5,461 nt of DNA from Deltaproteobacteria bacterium. GTDB taxonomy: Bacteria; Desulfobacterota; Dissulfuribacteria; Dissulfuribacterales; QOAL01. Both the position numbers and the translations under genes were made by a program. This document shows, piece by piece, positions 1 to 5,461 of the stretch (positions are counted from its first letter, which is position 1; the number at the start of each line of letters is the position of its first letter). The stretch covers positions 1 through 5,461 of the forward strand of contig JALSKY010000324.1 of assembly GCA_026988585.1 (NCBI GenBank), written 5' to 3'. The notes below the pieces were generated by a model, which saw nothing but the letters and a program-made list of their open reading frames with translations, was not told the origin of the DNA and searched no databases.

Positions 1-195
1 GGGGATCTCTTTTCACCTGGTTCAGTGGGCCATCTCGGCTATACAGGTACCTCCTTCTGGATAGATCTTTCCAAGGGAATCGGTGTCCTGCTGTTGACCA
101 ACAGGACCTTTCCTCTGGATACGGCACCATCCCGGAGAAAGATGCACAGATTCAGGAGGGAATTCCACAATGCAGTCATGGAACCCTTCTCCTGA
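1..195 (+). CDS. Serine beta-lactamase-like (PF00144) hydrolase, C-terminal part
   Basis: This is the 3' end of a gene that starts outside the window. Frame 1 is open from base 1 to a TGA at 193-195, giving 64 residues. The segment GHLGYTGTSFWID (residues 10-22) matches the H-x-G-[YF]-T-G block near the C-terminus of class C beta-lactamase/penicillin-binding-like serine hydrolases, where it plays the part of the KTG box. It is followed by the typical strand GIGVLLLTNR (residues 26-35), then a basic C-terminal helix. Members hydrolyse beta-lactams, esters or peptides. The catalytic SxxK and YxN motifs lie upstream and cannot be seen, so neither substrate nor activity can be called. A 172-bp gap with a terminator-like hairpin separates it from the next gene, so a shared transcript is uncertain. 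Family assignment is fairly sure; function is not. Confidence 0.8.
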   Translation, partial: GDLFSPGSVGHLGYTGTSFWIDLSKGIGVLLLTNRTFPLDTAPSRRKMHRFRREFHNAVMEPFS

Positions 196-322
196 TTCCA
201 TCTATCAGCATCCATTTTTAACGAGTTATCCCTGATATCCTGCCAATCAAAAATTTGTCTGGAATTGTGGCGAAAACGGCTTGATAAAATCCTGGAAAAT
301 CCGATGACAGAAAGAGAAGGGA

Positions 323-362
323 GGGCAACAGGCTCAGTTGAGCCCTGTTGCTCAGGATTTTT
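323..362 (+). terminator. Terminator-like hairpin with T-run just upstream of the lapG-like start
   Basis: GCAACAGGCTCA (325-336) pairs with TGAGCCCTGTTGC (339-351), with one bulged C. The stem can extend to 323/353. TTTTT follows at 358-362. The T-run starts a few bases after the stem, so termination may be weak. It could end the upstream hydrolase transcript, or act as an attenuator in the leader of the protease gene whose ATG lies at 368. The stem spans the possible TTG start at 338, which argues against that start. Confidence 0.5.
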
Positions 363-367
363 CAGCC

Positions 368-1027
368 ATGAATATAGACCTGAGAGCGACAACAATATGT
401 TCCCTTGCACTATACTGTCTGCTGTGCCTGCCCTATGGAGCCTGGGCAGCCTCTGATTTTGAGAGGATGTTCGGGTTCAAGGAGGTGAGACAGCCGGATT
501 TCCGCCCGATTCCTCAGTGGCCTGACGTGATGATGCGTCATTCCAGGGATGATCGTCCGCAGAGGGGATGCAGGGAGAGCTTCTTTCACAAGTGTTGTAT
601 CAAGAGCTGGCTCAGGTTTGTGAATTCCATAAAGGATCGTCCGAGAAGGGAGCAGATAGAGGCAGTAAATCGGTTTGGAAACCGCAACCCCTATGTGCTG
701 GACATGGTAAACTATGGCCAGGAGGACTACTGGGCCATTATCAGGGAGTTTCTCTCAAATGGCGGGGATTGCGAGGATTACGCAATTACCAAGTTTTTCT
801 CTCTGAAGTGGCTTGGCTTTCCAATGGATGATATTCGGATCGTTATTCTGCAGGACACAAATCTGCGCACTCCGCATGCTGTTATGGCGGTGCACCTTGG
901 AGATGATATACTGATCATGGACAACCAGACCAACAGGGTGATCTCTCACAAAAAGATCGCTCATTATGTGCCACTTTACTCCCTGAACACGAAGGGGTGG
1001 TGGCTCCATCTTCCTCCAGGGCTCTAA
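368..1027 (+). CDS. lapG: LapG-type periplasmic transglutaminase-like cysteine protease
   Basis: This 219-aa protein belongs to the bacterial transglutaminase-like cysteine proteinases (PF06035). In Pseudomonas, LapG cleaves the N-terminus of the giant adhesin LapA in the periplasm and so releases biofilm cells. Visible features: an N-terminal signal peptide (Arg6, hydrophobic stretch about 8-27, likely cut after AWA at 25-27); catalytic Cys135 in NGGDCEDYA; His170 in TPHAVM; Asp185 in IMDNQ. The Asp, Glu and Asp around Cys135 match the Ca-binding residues known in LapG proteins. A Trp follows in YWA (122), as in LapG. The Cys position equals that of P. fluorescens LapG (C135). The protein is somewhat shorter than that one, mainly at its ends. 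ATG 368 is preferred over an in-frame TTG at 338 because it gives a clean signal peptide and lies outside the hairpin; its Shine-Dalgarno (CAGGA, 353-357) is weak. The extra cysteines 68, 76 and 77 are unusual for a periplasmic thiol protease. Its partner is probably the membrane sensor encoded next. The substrate is not in the window. Confidence 0.88.
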   Translation: MNIDLRATTICSLALYCLLCLPYGAWAASDFERMFGFKEVRQPDFRPIPQWPDVMMRHSRDDRPQRGCRESFFHKCCIKSWLRFVNSIKDRPRREQIEAVNRFGNRNPYVLDMVNYGQEDYWAIIREFLSNGGDCEDYAITKFFSLKWLGFPMDDIRIVILQDTNLRTPHAVMAVHLGDDILIMDNQTNRVISHKKIAHYVPLYSLNTKGWWLHLPPGL

Positions 1028-1167
1028 TGGCTGGATTATGTAATGAGGGAACCTGGGATAACCATATCCAGCGATATGTTGATCTTCATCTTTATGACAG
1101 GCCTGGTTTAGTCTGCGATACAGAACAGGATGCCTTTATTTTTTGTGATGGAAACAAGAGACAGTGA
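1027..1167 (+). CDS. Candidate 46-aa small protein between the protease and the HD-GYP sensor
   Basis: An ORF too short for usual gene calling fills the gap. Its ATG overlaps the protease stop (TAATG, 1025-1029), preceded by a modest AGGG (1018-1021) five bases upstream. It ends with TGA at 1165-1167, one base before the ATG at 1169 that best starts the sensor gene. The product starts MAGLCNEGTWDNH, ends CDGNKRQ, is hydrophilic and acidic, contains three Cys, and has neither signal peptide nor TM segment. I recognise no family. The stop/start arrangement on both sides is what translational coupling looks like, but a 141-base opening can arise by chance. It could simply be spacer. Confidence 0.3.
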   Translation: MAGLCNEGTWDNHIQRYVDLHLYDRPGLVCDTEQDAFIFCDGNKRQ

Positions 1168-1168
1168 T

Positions 1169-3298
1169 ATGCCATTGAGATCTTTTCTATCCTCCCTGCC
1201 CCGCAGGCGGATGGTTGAGGTTGCCGGACTTCTCCTCCTGCTGCTGATTATCGGGTTTGCAGGGATCTACTGGTTTGTCCATCATGAGCGGCAGCGCGAC
1301 CTGGATCATTGGCAACTGGTGCTGGGTGTCATGGCTGATGAAAAGTCCCATGCCATCAATGGCTGGGTTGGAGAGCAGTTTGCTGTCCTGGAGGAGTTGG
1401 CACAAAACGGGGCATTGCAGCTATATACCCAGGTGGTTGGCAGACAGGGTAAAGGCAGAGGGGATGGGCTTGCGGACAGTGATATCGCTGCCCAGTTGGA
1501 CTATCTCAGCCATCTCATCATGGCTACAGCGGAGCGAACCGGCTTCATAGACCAGGGGCCTTCCTCTTCTGTAAAGGCCAACATTGCGTACCATGCCAGG
1601 GATTACATAATCCTGTTTTCCAGTGATGATAAGGTGATTGCAGCCACTCCTGGCGCTCCAAAACCATGGACAGAGCTGCAGAAGGCCGTAAAGGATGTGC
1701 AGAACAGCGGTCACAGGCTCTTTTTCAATATCTACCGGAATCCGGAAGGGGTTCCCCTCGCAGGTTTCCTGGTGCCTGTCCAGGCCATTCAGAAGGGTGA
1801 TCCAGGCCATGCGACTGTAGGCGTTCTGTTCGGGGCAAGGGATGCCAGGGAGGGTCTGTTTCCCCTGCTCCGTTCAAACCAGGCCATGATAAGGAGTGAT
1901 GAGGCCTGTCTTGTGCAGAAAGAGGGTGGGCTCATCCTCTATCTCTCTCCCCTGAAGGATGGCTCCGGGCCCCTTGAGAAGGCCCTTTCTCTCAATATGG
2001 ATATTGCATCTGCGCAGGCTATCAAGGAGCCTGGAAGTTCCGGGATCTCCACGGATTACCGGGGAGAGCCTGTAATATTCACCAGCCGTCCTTTCCATGA
2101 CCTGCCCTGGGTACTGGTTCAGAAGATAGACCTGAAAGAGGCCATGGCGGGTTTGCAGGTCCATCAGCGGTTTTTGTGGATAATCCTGTGCCTGGGACTT
2201 TTCCTGGTCATTGCCCTGCTTTTCCTGGCATGGCGCTACGGTGATGCTGTCCGGGCCAGGGAGAATGCCAGGTTGCTGGAAGAGCGTGCCAGGAGAATAG
2301 AGGAGCAGGCCAGGCTGCTCCAGGCGGTCAGTGATAACATCAAGGATATGGTCCTCCTGATGGATGCGGATCTAAAGGCACTGTTTGGCAACTGCAGCCT
2401 GGGGAATCTCCTCTCTCTGCCTGTGGAAGACCTTAAAGGAAAGGGGCTGGTGAACCTTTTCGGGCCCGGCGTGGCAGCCTCTCTGGAGCCTTTATGCCTG
2501 CGGATCCTGTCAGGATCCAGGGTTGCCTCTGCAGAGTTCTCCATGGGTTCAGGTTCATGGAAAGGGATCTATTGTGCAGTTGCCGTGGCTGTAAACTATC
2601 CCGGAGATGAGGATCAGGCGGTTCTCCTTACCCTATACGACATAACATGGCTCAAGGAGGAGCAGGAGAAGAAGGAGCAGCTCTCCAAGGCACTGGTCTC
2701 GGCTCTCATGCGTTCCATTGATCTCTATGATCCCCATTCAGCCAACCATTCAGCCAATACTGCGGTGGTAGCATCGGCTGTGGCAGAGGCCATGGACCTG
2801 GAGCTCGGCATCAGAAATACGGTGGAGACTGCAGCAAATCTCTGCAACATAGGAAAGCTCTCCATACCCAGGAATATCCTTACCAAGGATGGGCCTCTCT
2901 CGCCGGACGAGGAGGAGATCATCAGGAAGGAGCCCCTCTTTGCGGAAGAGATCCTGAAGGATGTGCCCTTTGAAGGGCCTGTGGTGGAGACCATTGTCCA
3001 GAAGAATGAATGGCTGGATGGCTCAGGATATCCCCGAGGTCTCAAGGGTGACCAGATAATCCTCCCTGCCAGGATCGTTTCTGTTGCCAATGCCTTTGTC
3101 GCCATGATCAGCCCCCGTTCCTACAGGGATGCCCTTACCCCGGATGAGGCCCTGGACGAAATTCAGAGGCTTTCCGGGAGACAGTTTGACAAGAAGGCAG
3201 TGGCTGCCCTCCTGCATGTGGCCAGGAATTTTGTTGACTGGTCGGCCTGGAACCGTTATGGAACTATAAAGATGAGGGGTTCCATGGAGAGGGGCTGA
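1169..3298 (+). CDS. Membrane sensor with Cache-like, PAS-like and degenerate HD-GYP domains; possible LapD counterpart
   Basis: This 709-aa inner-membrane protein has TM1 at about 16-37, a large periplasmic region (38-334) with Cache-like strands (YIILFSSDDKVIAATPG; LPWVLVQKIDLKEAM near its end), TM2 at about 335-355, a charged coiled coil (357-387), a PAS-like domain (about 387-495) and an HD-GYP domain (about 505-690). HD-GYP enzymes hydrolyse c-di-GMP with a metal pair. Here the first His survives (NHS, 527) and LDGSGYP is kept (616-622), but the HD doublet reads Cys559-Asn560, the His of RHP is Glu588, the HH doublet is Lys612-Asn613, and the metal Asp of the ADxF motif is Asn641. Catalysis is therefore unlikely. 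A role as c-di-GMP receptor or signalling scaffold is inferred. The architecture and place beside lapG parallel LapD, whose GGDEF/EAL domains are also inactive. Start choice: in-frame ATGs at 1130 and 1148 lack a well-placed Shine-Dalgarno; ATG 1169 has a weak AAGAGA 7 bases upstream and follows the small ORF's stop. If translation starts at 1130 the protein is 722 aa. Confidence 0.85.
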   Translation: MPLRSFLSSLPRRRMVEVAGLLLLLLIIGFAGIYWFVHHERQRDLDHWQLVLGVMADEKSHAINGWVGEQFAVLEELAQNGALQLYTQVVGRQGKGRGDGLADSDIAAQLDYLSHLIMATAERTGFIDQGPSSSVKANIAYHARDYIILFSSDDKVIAATPGAPKPWTELQKAVKDVQNSGHRLFFNIYRNPEGVPLAGFLVPVQAIQKGDPGHATVGVLFGARDAREGLFPLLRSNQAMIRSDEACLVQKEGGLILYLSPLKDGSGPLEKALSLNMDIASAQAIKEPGSSGISTDYRGEPVIFTSRPFHDLPWVLVQKIDLKEAMAGLQVHQRFLWIILCLGLFLVIALLFLAWRYGDAVRARENARLLEERARRIEEQARLLQAVSDNIKDMVLLMDADLKALFGNCSLGNLLSLPVEDLKGKGLVNLFGPGVAASLEPLCLRILSGSRVASAEFSMGSGSWKGIYCAVAVAVNYPGDEDQAVLLTLYDITWLKEEQEKKEQLSKALVSALMRSIDLYDPHSANHSANTAVVASAVAEAMDLELGIRNTVETAANLCNIGKLSIPRNILTKDGPLSPDEEEIIRKEPLFAEEILKDVPFEGPVVETIVQKNEWLDGSGYPRGLKGDQIILPARIVSVANAFVAMISPRSYRDALTPDEALDEIQRLSGRQFDKKAVAALLHVARNFVDWSAWNRYGTIKMRGSMERG

Positions 3299-3305
3299 TA
3301 CCTTA

Positions 3306-3383
3306 GGAAAAATATTTCCGCAAGGGAAAGAAATTTCTTTCCGCAATTTCTTCCAACTGTTTCAACATGCCCTGTGTCCAGGG
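3306..3383. repeat. Cluster of inverted and direct repeats in the gap before the TPR/barrel gene
   Basis: The 159-bp gap 3299-3457 holds GGAAA-AATA-TTTCC (3306-3319), a perfect 18-bp palindrome GGAAAGAAATTTCTTTCC (3325-3342), the direct repeat TTTCCGCAA at 3315-3323 and 3338-3346 (start to start 23 bp, about two helical turns), and CCCTG-TGTC-CAGGG (3370-3383). An AT-rich stretch follows (about 3386-3412). No hairpin is followed by a good T-run, so this looks more like operator sites or RNA structure than a terminator. No convincing -35/-10 pair was found. Confidence 0.45.
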
Positions 3384-3444
3384 TCGTTTCCTCAAAAATT
3401 TCTAAAAAATTGGTCTGTGTTTTGCATTTTACTGTTTCGATTGC

Positions 3445-3450
3445 AGGAGA
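3445..3450 (+). promoter_or_regulatory. Shine-Dalgarno that decides the start of the TPR/barrel gene
   Basis: AGGAGA lies 7 bases before ATG 3458. An in-frame GTG at 3374 sits inside the CCCTG/CAGGG inverted repeat and has no such site. A second AGGAG (3461-3465) stands 7 bases before ATG 3473, so that start is an equally spaced alternative. Confidence 0.6.
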
Positions 3451-3457
3451 AGCGAGA

Positions 3458-4858
3458 ATGAGGAGTTTTGGAATGGAAAAGAGAAACGTGGATATGATAC
3501 AGTACATCTGCCGGTCATTACTGCTGCTGCTTCCTTTTCTGCTGCTGCTGCTTGAGGTTTCTCAATGCTTTGCCCAGGAGAGCGGTGCAAATGGTCCGGA
3601 ACCGGTAACAGCTCAGGACAGGGCCCTTGGTGGTGCAACCATCTATGGGGAGGCTCAGTACGATCCGGAGTTGGATGCCCTGTTCCAAAAGGCCATGGAA
3701 AAACGGAAAAAGGGTGACCTGGAAGGTGCCATTGAGGGTTTCAAGGCCATACTTGCCCGGCATCCGGAGTTTCACAGGGCAAGGCTGGAGCTGGCAGTGG
3801 CCTATTATCAGGCCCGGCGTTTCAGCGAGGCTATAACAGAGGCAGAGGAGGTGTTGAAAGATCAGACTCTTCCTGCAAATGTCAGAGTTACTGTGCTGGC
3901 ATTTCTCAGCCAGGTCAAGGCTGATTCCCAGGTGGCCCAAAGCCGGCATAACTGGAGGTTTCCTGTGGAGTTCGGTTACCTGTATGACACCAATGCTACT
4001 GCAGGCCCCTCCTCTTATGTGAGGGAGGGTTTTGAGCCCCTGGACGAGCGATATACCAAGAAATCCGATGCAGGAGTTGTTGCCTCAGCGGGAGTGGATC
4101 ATACATATCAGACAGGCAAAAAGATAAAAATTGCCGGGTCTGAGGCCAACCTTCTGTGGCAGAGCGGCCTTTCCGCCTACTACAGGGCCTATATTGAGGA
4201 ACATGACAACAACTTCTCGGTTTACAGCGTCAGAACCGGCCCGAACCTCGTGGTAATGAGGTCGTGGAGGGCAAATATCAATTTTCAGTATGACTATCTC
4301 CGTTATGGGGAGGATGACCTTGCAAACTACTACTACATAGTGCCCTCCTTCACGGTGCATGCCACGGATGCCCTGGAGATATCCACGGATCTTGAGTTCA
4401 ACAGGCGGGATTTCATCCAGGATGAGGATGATGGCAGGGACAGCATCTTTCTTCTCGGTAGGCTTTATGCACGCTATACCTTCCCTAACGGCAGGGTGGC
4501 CCTGTCCGGCGGGATAGAGCTGTTCACGGAGAATGCGGATGATGATCAGTTCTCCAATGATGGTGAGGCCTATTTTGCAGGAGGCACCTGGCGTTTCTAT
4601 GACAGAAGTGACCTGTTTGCCAGGGTGAGGAGATGGTATGCAGATTACAATGATCCGCCTCCGGGATTCGACAAGGCCAGGGATGAGAATGAGTGGAGGA
4701 TAACTGCCGGAATAAACCACACCTTTGATGAGAACAAGGGGATGCTGGCCCTATGGAAGGTTGAGCTCAAGCTGGTCTATACCGACCTGGAATCAAACCT
4801 GGACCTTTATGACTATGACAGGGCGGAGACTCTGTTCACCCTGTCCAGGACCTTTTAG
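3458..4858 (+). CDS. TPR-containing outer-membrane beta-barrel protein (SLAM/DUF560-like)
   Basis: From ATG 3458 the product is 466 aa. It has a long signal peptide (basic n-region, a leucine-rich core at about 20-34, likely cleavage after CFA at 37-39). A hydrophilic linker follows, then two TPR-like motifs (about 71-104, with KGDLEGAIEGFKAIL, and 105-138, with RLELAVAYYQARRFSEA). A long beta-strand-rich region (about 164-466) starts with NWRFPVEFGYLYDTNA, is rich in alternating aromatic residues and Asp/Asn turns, and ends in LFTLSRTF, the C-terminal Phe typical of barrels inserted by BAM. TPR followed by a C-terminal barrel with a GxxYDTN-like opening resembles surface lipoprotein assembly modifiers (SLAM, DUF560), which help move proteins onto the cell surface. 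The family link is by pattern, not by search. No lipobox is seen (VSQC lacks a small residue before Cys). The gene lies 159 bp after the sensor gene and is closed by a terminator. A link to the protease/sensor pair is inferred from position only. Confidence 0.72.
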   Translation: MRSFGMEKRNVDMIQYICRSLLLLLPFLLLLLEVSQCFAQESGANGPEPVTAQDRALGGATIYGEAQYDPELDALFQKAMEKRKKGDLEGAIEGFKAILARHPEFHRARLELAVAYYQARRFSEAITEAEEVLKDQTLPANVRVTVLAFLSQVKADSQVAQSRHNWRFPVEFGYLYDTNATAGPSSYVREGFEPLDERYTKKSDAGVVASAGVDHTYQTGKKIKIAGSEANLLWQSGLSAYYRAYIEEHDNNFSVYSVRTGPNLVVMRSWRANINFQYDYLRYGEDDLANYYYIVPSFTVHATDALEISTDLEFNRRDFIQDEDDGRDSIFLLGRLYARYTFPNGRVALSGGIELFTENADDDQFSNDGEAYFAGGTWRFYDRSDLFARVRRWYADYNDPPPGFDKARDENEWRITAGINHTFDENKGMLALWKVELKLVYTDLESNLDLYDYDRAETLFTLSRTF

Positions 4859-4885
4859 CCGGTTCGGGTTTGGCCCGGGTTTTTT
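4859..4885 (+). terminator. Rho-independent terminator after the TPR/barrel gene
   Basis: Directly after the TAG stop, TTCGGG (4863-4868) pairs with CCCGGG (4874-4879) through four GC pairs plus two G-T wobbles across a TTTGG loop, followed by six T (4880-4885). An alternative pairing of CCGG 4859-4862 with 4875-4878 is also possible. The short stem with a clean T-run supports a terminator of moderate strength. Confidence 0.6.
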
Positions 4886-4897
4886 AAGAACGTTATC

Positions 4898-4926
4898 TTG
4901 TGGAAAGCAAAAATAATTTTTAACAT
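4898..4926 (+). promoter_or_regulatory. Possible promoter of the proline-rich protein gene
   Basis: TTGTGG (4898-4903) and TAACAT (4921-4926) are spaced by 17 bp in an AT-rich stretch after the terminator. Each matches the sigma-70 boxes only partly (3/6 and 4/6). A promoter is expected here because a terminator precedes and the next gene has a strong Shine-Dalgarno 66 bases on. The exact boxes are tentative. Confidence 0.3.
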
Positions 4927-5007
4927 AGTTAGATAGATAAAGATGGCAGGTTTCTGTTTGTTCCAACTGGTGCGAACAGGATTGCAAGAACAAGGAGGAC
5001 ATTAGTC

Positions 5008-5349
5008 ATGAAGACCGTTTTTAAGCAGAAAATTTTACTGGGAATAGCTGCACTGTTTCTGTTTTCAGGTGTTCTGTGCCCCTTCTCCGGTGCTGCAATC
5101 GCAGCAGAGAAGGATGATGAGTCCCTGTACAAATGGGGGTATTGGGACAAGATGGTGGTTCCAGAAGCTGGGCCTGTGTTCCGGGGTGCTCCTGTGACCA
5201 CGGCAGCAACCGCGCAGTATCGCCCGCTGCCTGCAGTACCAGCGCCTGCACCAGCTCCGGCGCCTGCACCGGCTCCGGCGCCTCCATTTTTCCCTGAAAG
5301 ACCAGCAGGACCACCTGCACCGCCTCCTGGTGGACCAGCGGTCAGGTAA
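5008..5349 (+). CDS. Small secreted Ala-Pro-rich protein of unknown function
   Basis: This 113-aa product has a strong Shine-Dalgarno (AAGGAGGA, 4992-4999) 8 bases before the ATG, so the start is firm. Residues 1-33 form a classical signal peptide (Lys-rich start, core ILLGIAALFLFSGVL, likely cleavage after IAA). The mature part begins with EKDDESLYKWGYWDKM, an aromatic segment that may be the functional core. It continues with FRGAPVTTAATAQ, then an (Ala-Pro)n run (about 78-92), then a Pro/Gly-rich tail ending GGPAVR. Ala-Pro runs form stiff extended rods, as in TonB or envelope linkers, so a spacer role in the periplasm or envelope is plausible. I recognise no family. It is a separate unit from the barrel gene (terminator between them) and probably shares a transcript with the gene 52 bp downstream. 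Expression as a real protein is likely; function is unknown. Confidence 0.75.
   Translation: MKTVFKQKILLGIAALFLFSGVLCPFSGAAIAAEKDDESLYKWGYWDKMVVPEAGPVFRGAPVTTAATAQYRPLPAVPAPAPAPAPAPAPAPPFFPERPAGPPAPPPGGPAVR
5242..5286 (+). repeat. 18-bp tandem repeat encoding Ala-Pro
   Basis: GCGCCTGCACCAGCTCCG (5242-5259) is followed by a copy with one change (5260-5277) and a partial third copy (GCGCCTCCA, 5278-5286). The unit is in frame, each copy coding for three Ala-Pro pairs, so copy changes would lengthen or shorten the rod without a frameshift. Confidence 0.8.
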
Positions 5350-5401
5350 TGTATAAGATAGTGCAATTTGAAAGTGATACTAAAAATAATGAGGTGAAAT
5401 C

Positions 5402-5461
5402 ATGAATAGCAAGCGGCCTGTTTTTTATACTATTTTGGGATTGTTCTTTTGTTGTTTCTTG
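5402..5461 (+). CDS. N-terminus of an exported protein, cut by the window end
   Basis: ATG 5402 has a good Shine-Dalgarno (GAGGTG, 5391-5396) five bases upstream. The 20 visible codons give MNSKRPVFYTILGLFFCCFL, with a basic n-region followed by a hydrophobic, Cys-containing core. This is the start of a signal peptide or membrane anchor. The two Cys could belong to a lipobox, but the next residues are missing. It lies 52 bp after the proline-rich gene with no terminator between them, so cotranscription is likely. No family can be given. Confidence 0.6.
   Translation, partial: MNSKRPVFYTILGLFFCCFL

Noticed and set aside
268..284. Sigma-54-like promoter (TGGC followed by TTGA) upstream of the protease gene
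   Set aside because: The spacing between the GG and GC/TTG elements is two bases too long for a -24/-12 promoter.
281..309. Sigma-70 promoter with TTGATA as the -35 box
   Set aside because: The -35 matches 5/6, but no acceptable -10 lies 16-18 bp downstream.
1053..1071. Hairpin CTGGGATA-ACCA-TATCCAG after the protease gene
   Set aside because: Short stem with a bulge and no T-run, so it is not a terminator; it lies inside the candidate small ORF.
3520..3553. CTG trinucleotide runs as a phase-variation tract
   Set aside because: They encode the leucine core of the signal peptide, are interrupted, and triplet slippage would not shift the frame.
5242..5286. CRISPR-like or mobile-element repeat
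   Set aside because: The units are contiguous, in frame and code for Ala-Pro; there are no spacers or terminal inverted repeats, and no transposase is present in the window.
4929..5366. Minus-strand ORF with a Gly-Ala repeat opposite the proline-rich gene
   Set aside because: It mirrors the GC-rich repeat on the other strand, while the plus-strand frame has a strong Shine-Dalgarno and signal peptide.

Overview
The window reads as chromosomal DNA of a Gram-negative bacterium. Two of the proteins carry Sec-type signal peptides that would place them in the periplasm or outer membrane, and one ends in an outer-membrane beta-barrel with a C-terminal Phe. Moderate GC, frequent AGG arginine codons and the pairing of a LapG-type protease with an HD-GYP membrane sensor suggest a delta-proteobacterial (Desulfobacterota-like) host. 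That placement is inference, not proof.

All recognised genes lie on the + strand. Positions 1-195 hold the last 64 codons of a serine beta-lactamase-like (PF00144) hydrolase. A 172-bp gap follows, with a strong terminator-like hairpin just ahead of the next gene. Positions 368-1027 encode a LapG-type periplasmic cysteine protease with an intact Cys-His-Asp triad and Ca-site residues. A candidate 46-codon small ORF (1027-1167) overlaps the lapG-like stop (TAATG) and ends one base before the best start of the next gene. Positions 1169-3298 encode a two-TM protein with a large periplasmic Cache-like domain, a coiled coil, a PAS-like domain and an HD-GYP domain that kept GYP but lost most metal ligands. 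A repeat-rich gap (3299-3457) leads to a TPR/beta-barrel outer-membrane protein (3458-4858) that ends at a terminator. A new transcription unit then starts with a small secreted Ala-Pro-rich protein (5008-5349) and the first 20 codons of another exported protein (5402 onward).

The main idea is a Lap-type switch with altered parts. In Pseudomonas, LapG cuts a surface adhesin unless LapD, an inner-membrane c-di-GMP receptor with degenerate GGDEF/EAL domains, sequesters it. Here the gene beside lapG encodes a membrane protein of similar logic (periplasmic sensor, TM, degenerate c-di-GMP domain) built on HD-GYP rather than EAL. It may be the LapD counterpart. No LapA-like adhesin or type I secretion gene is visible, so the substrate is unknown. 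The TPR/beta-barrel protein and the proline-rich protein are candidate envelope partners by position only.
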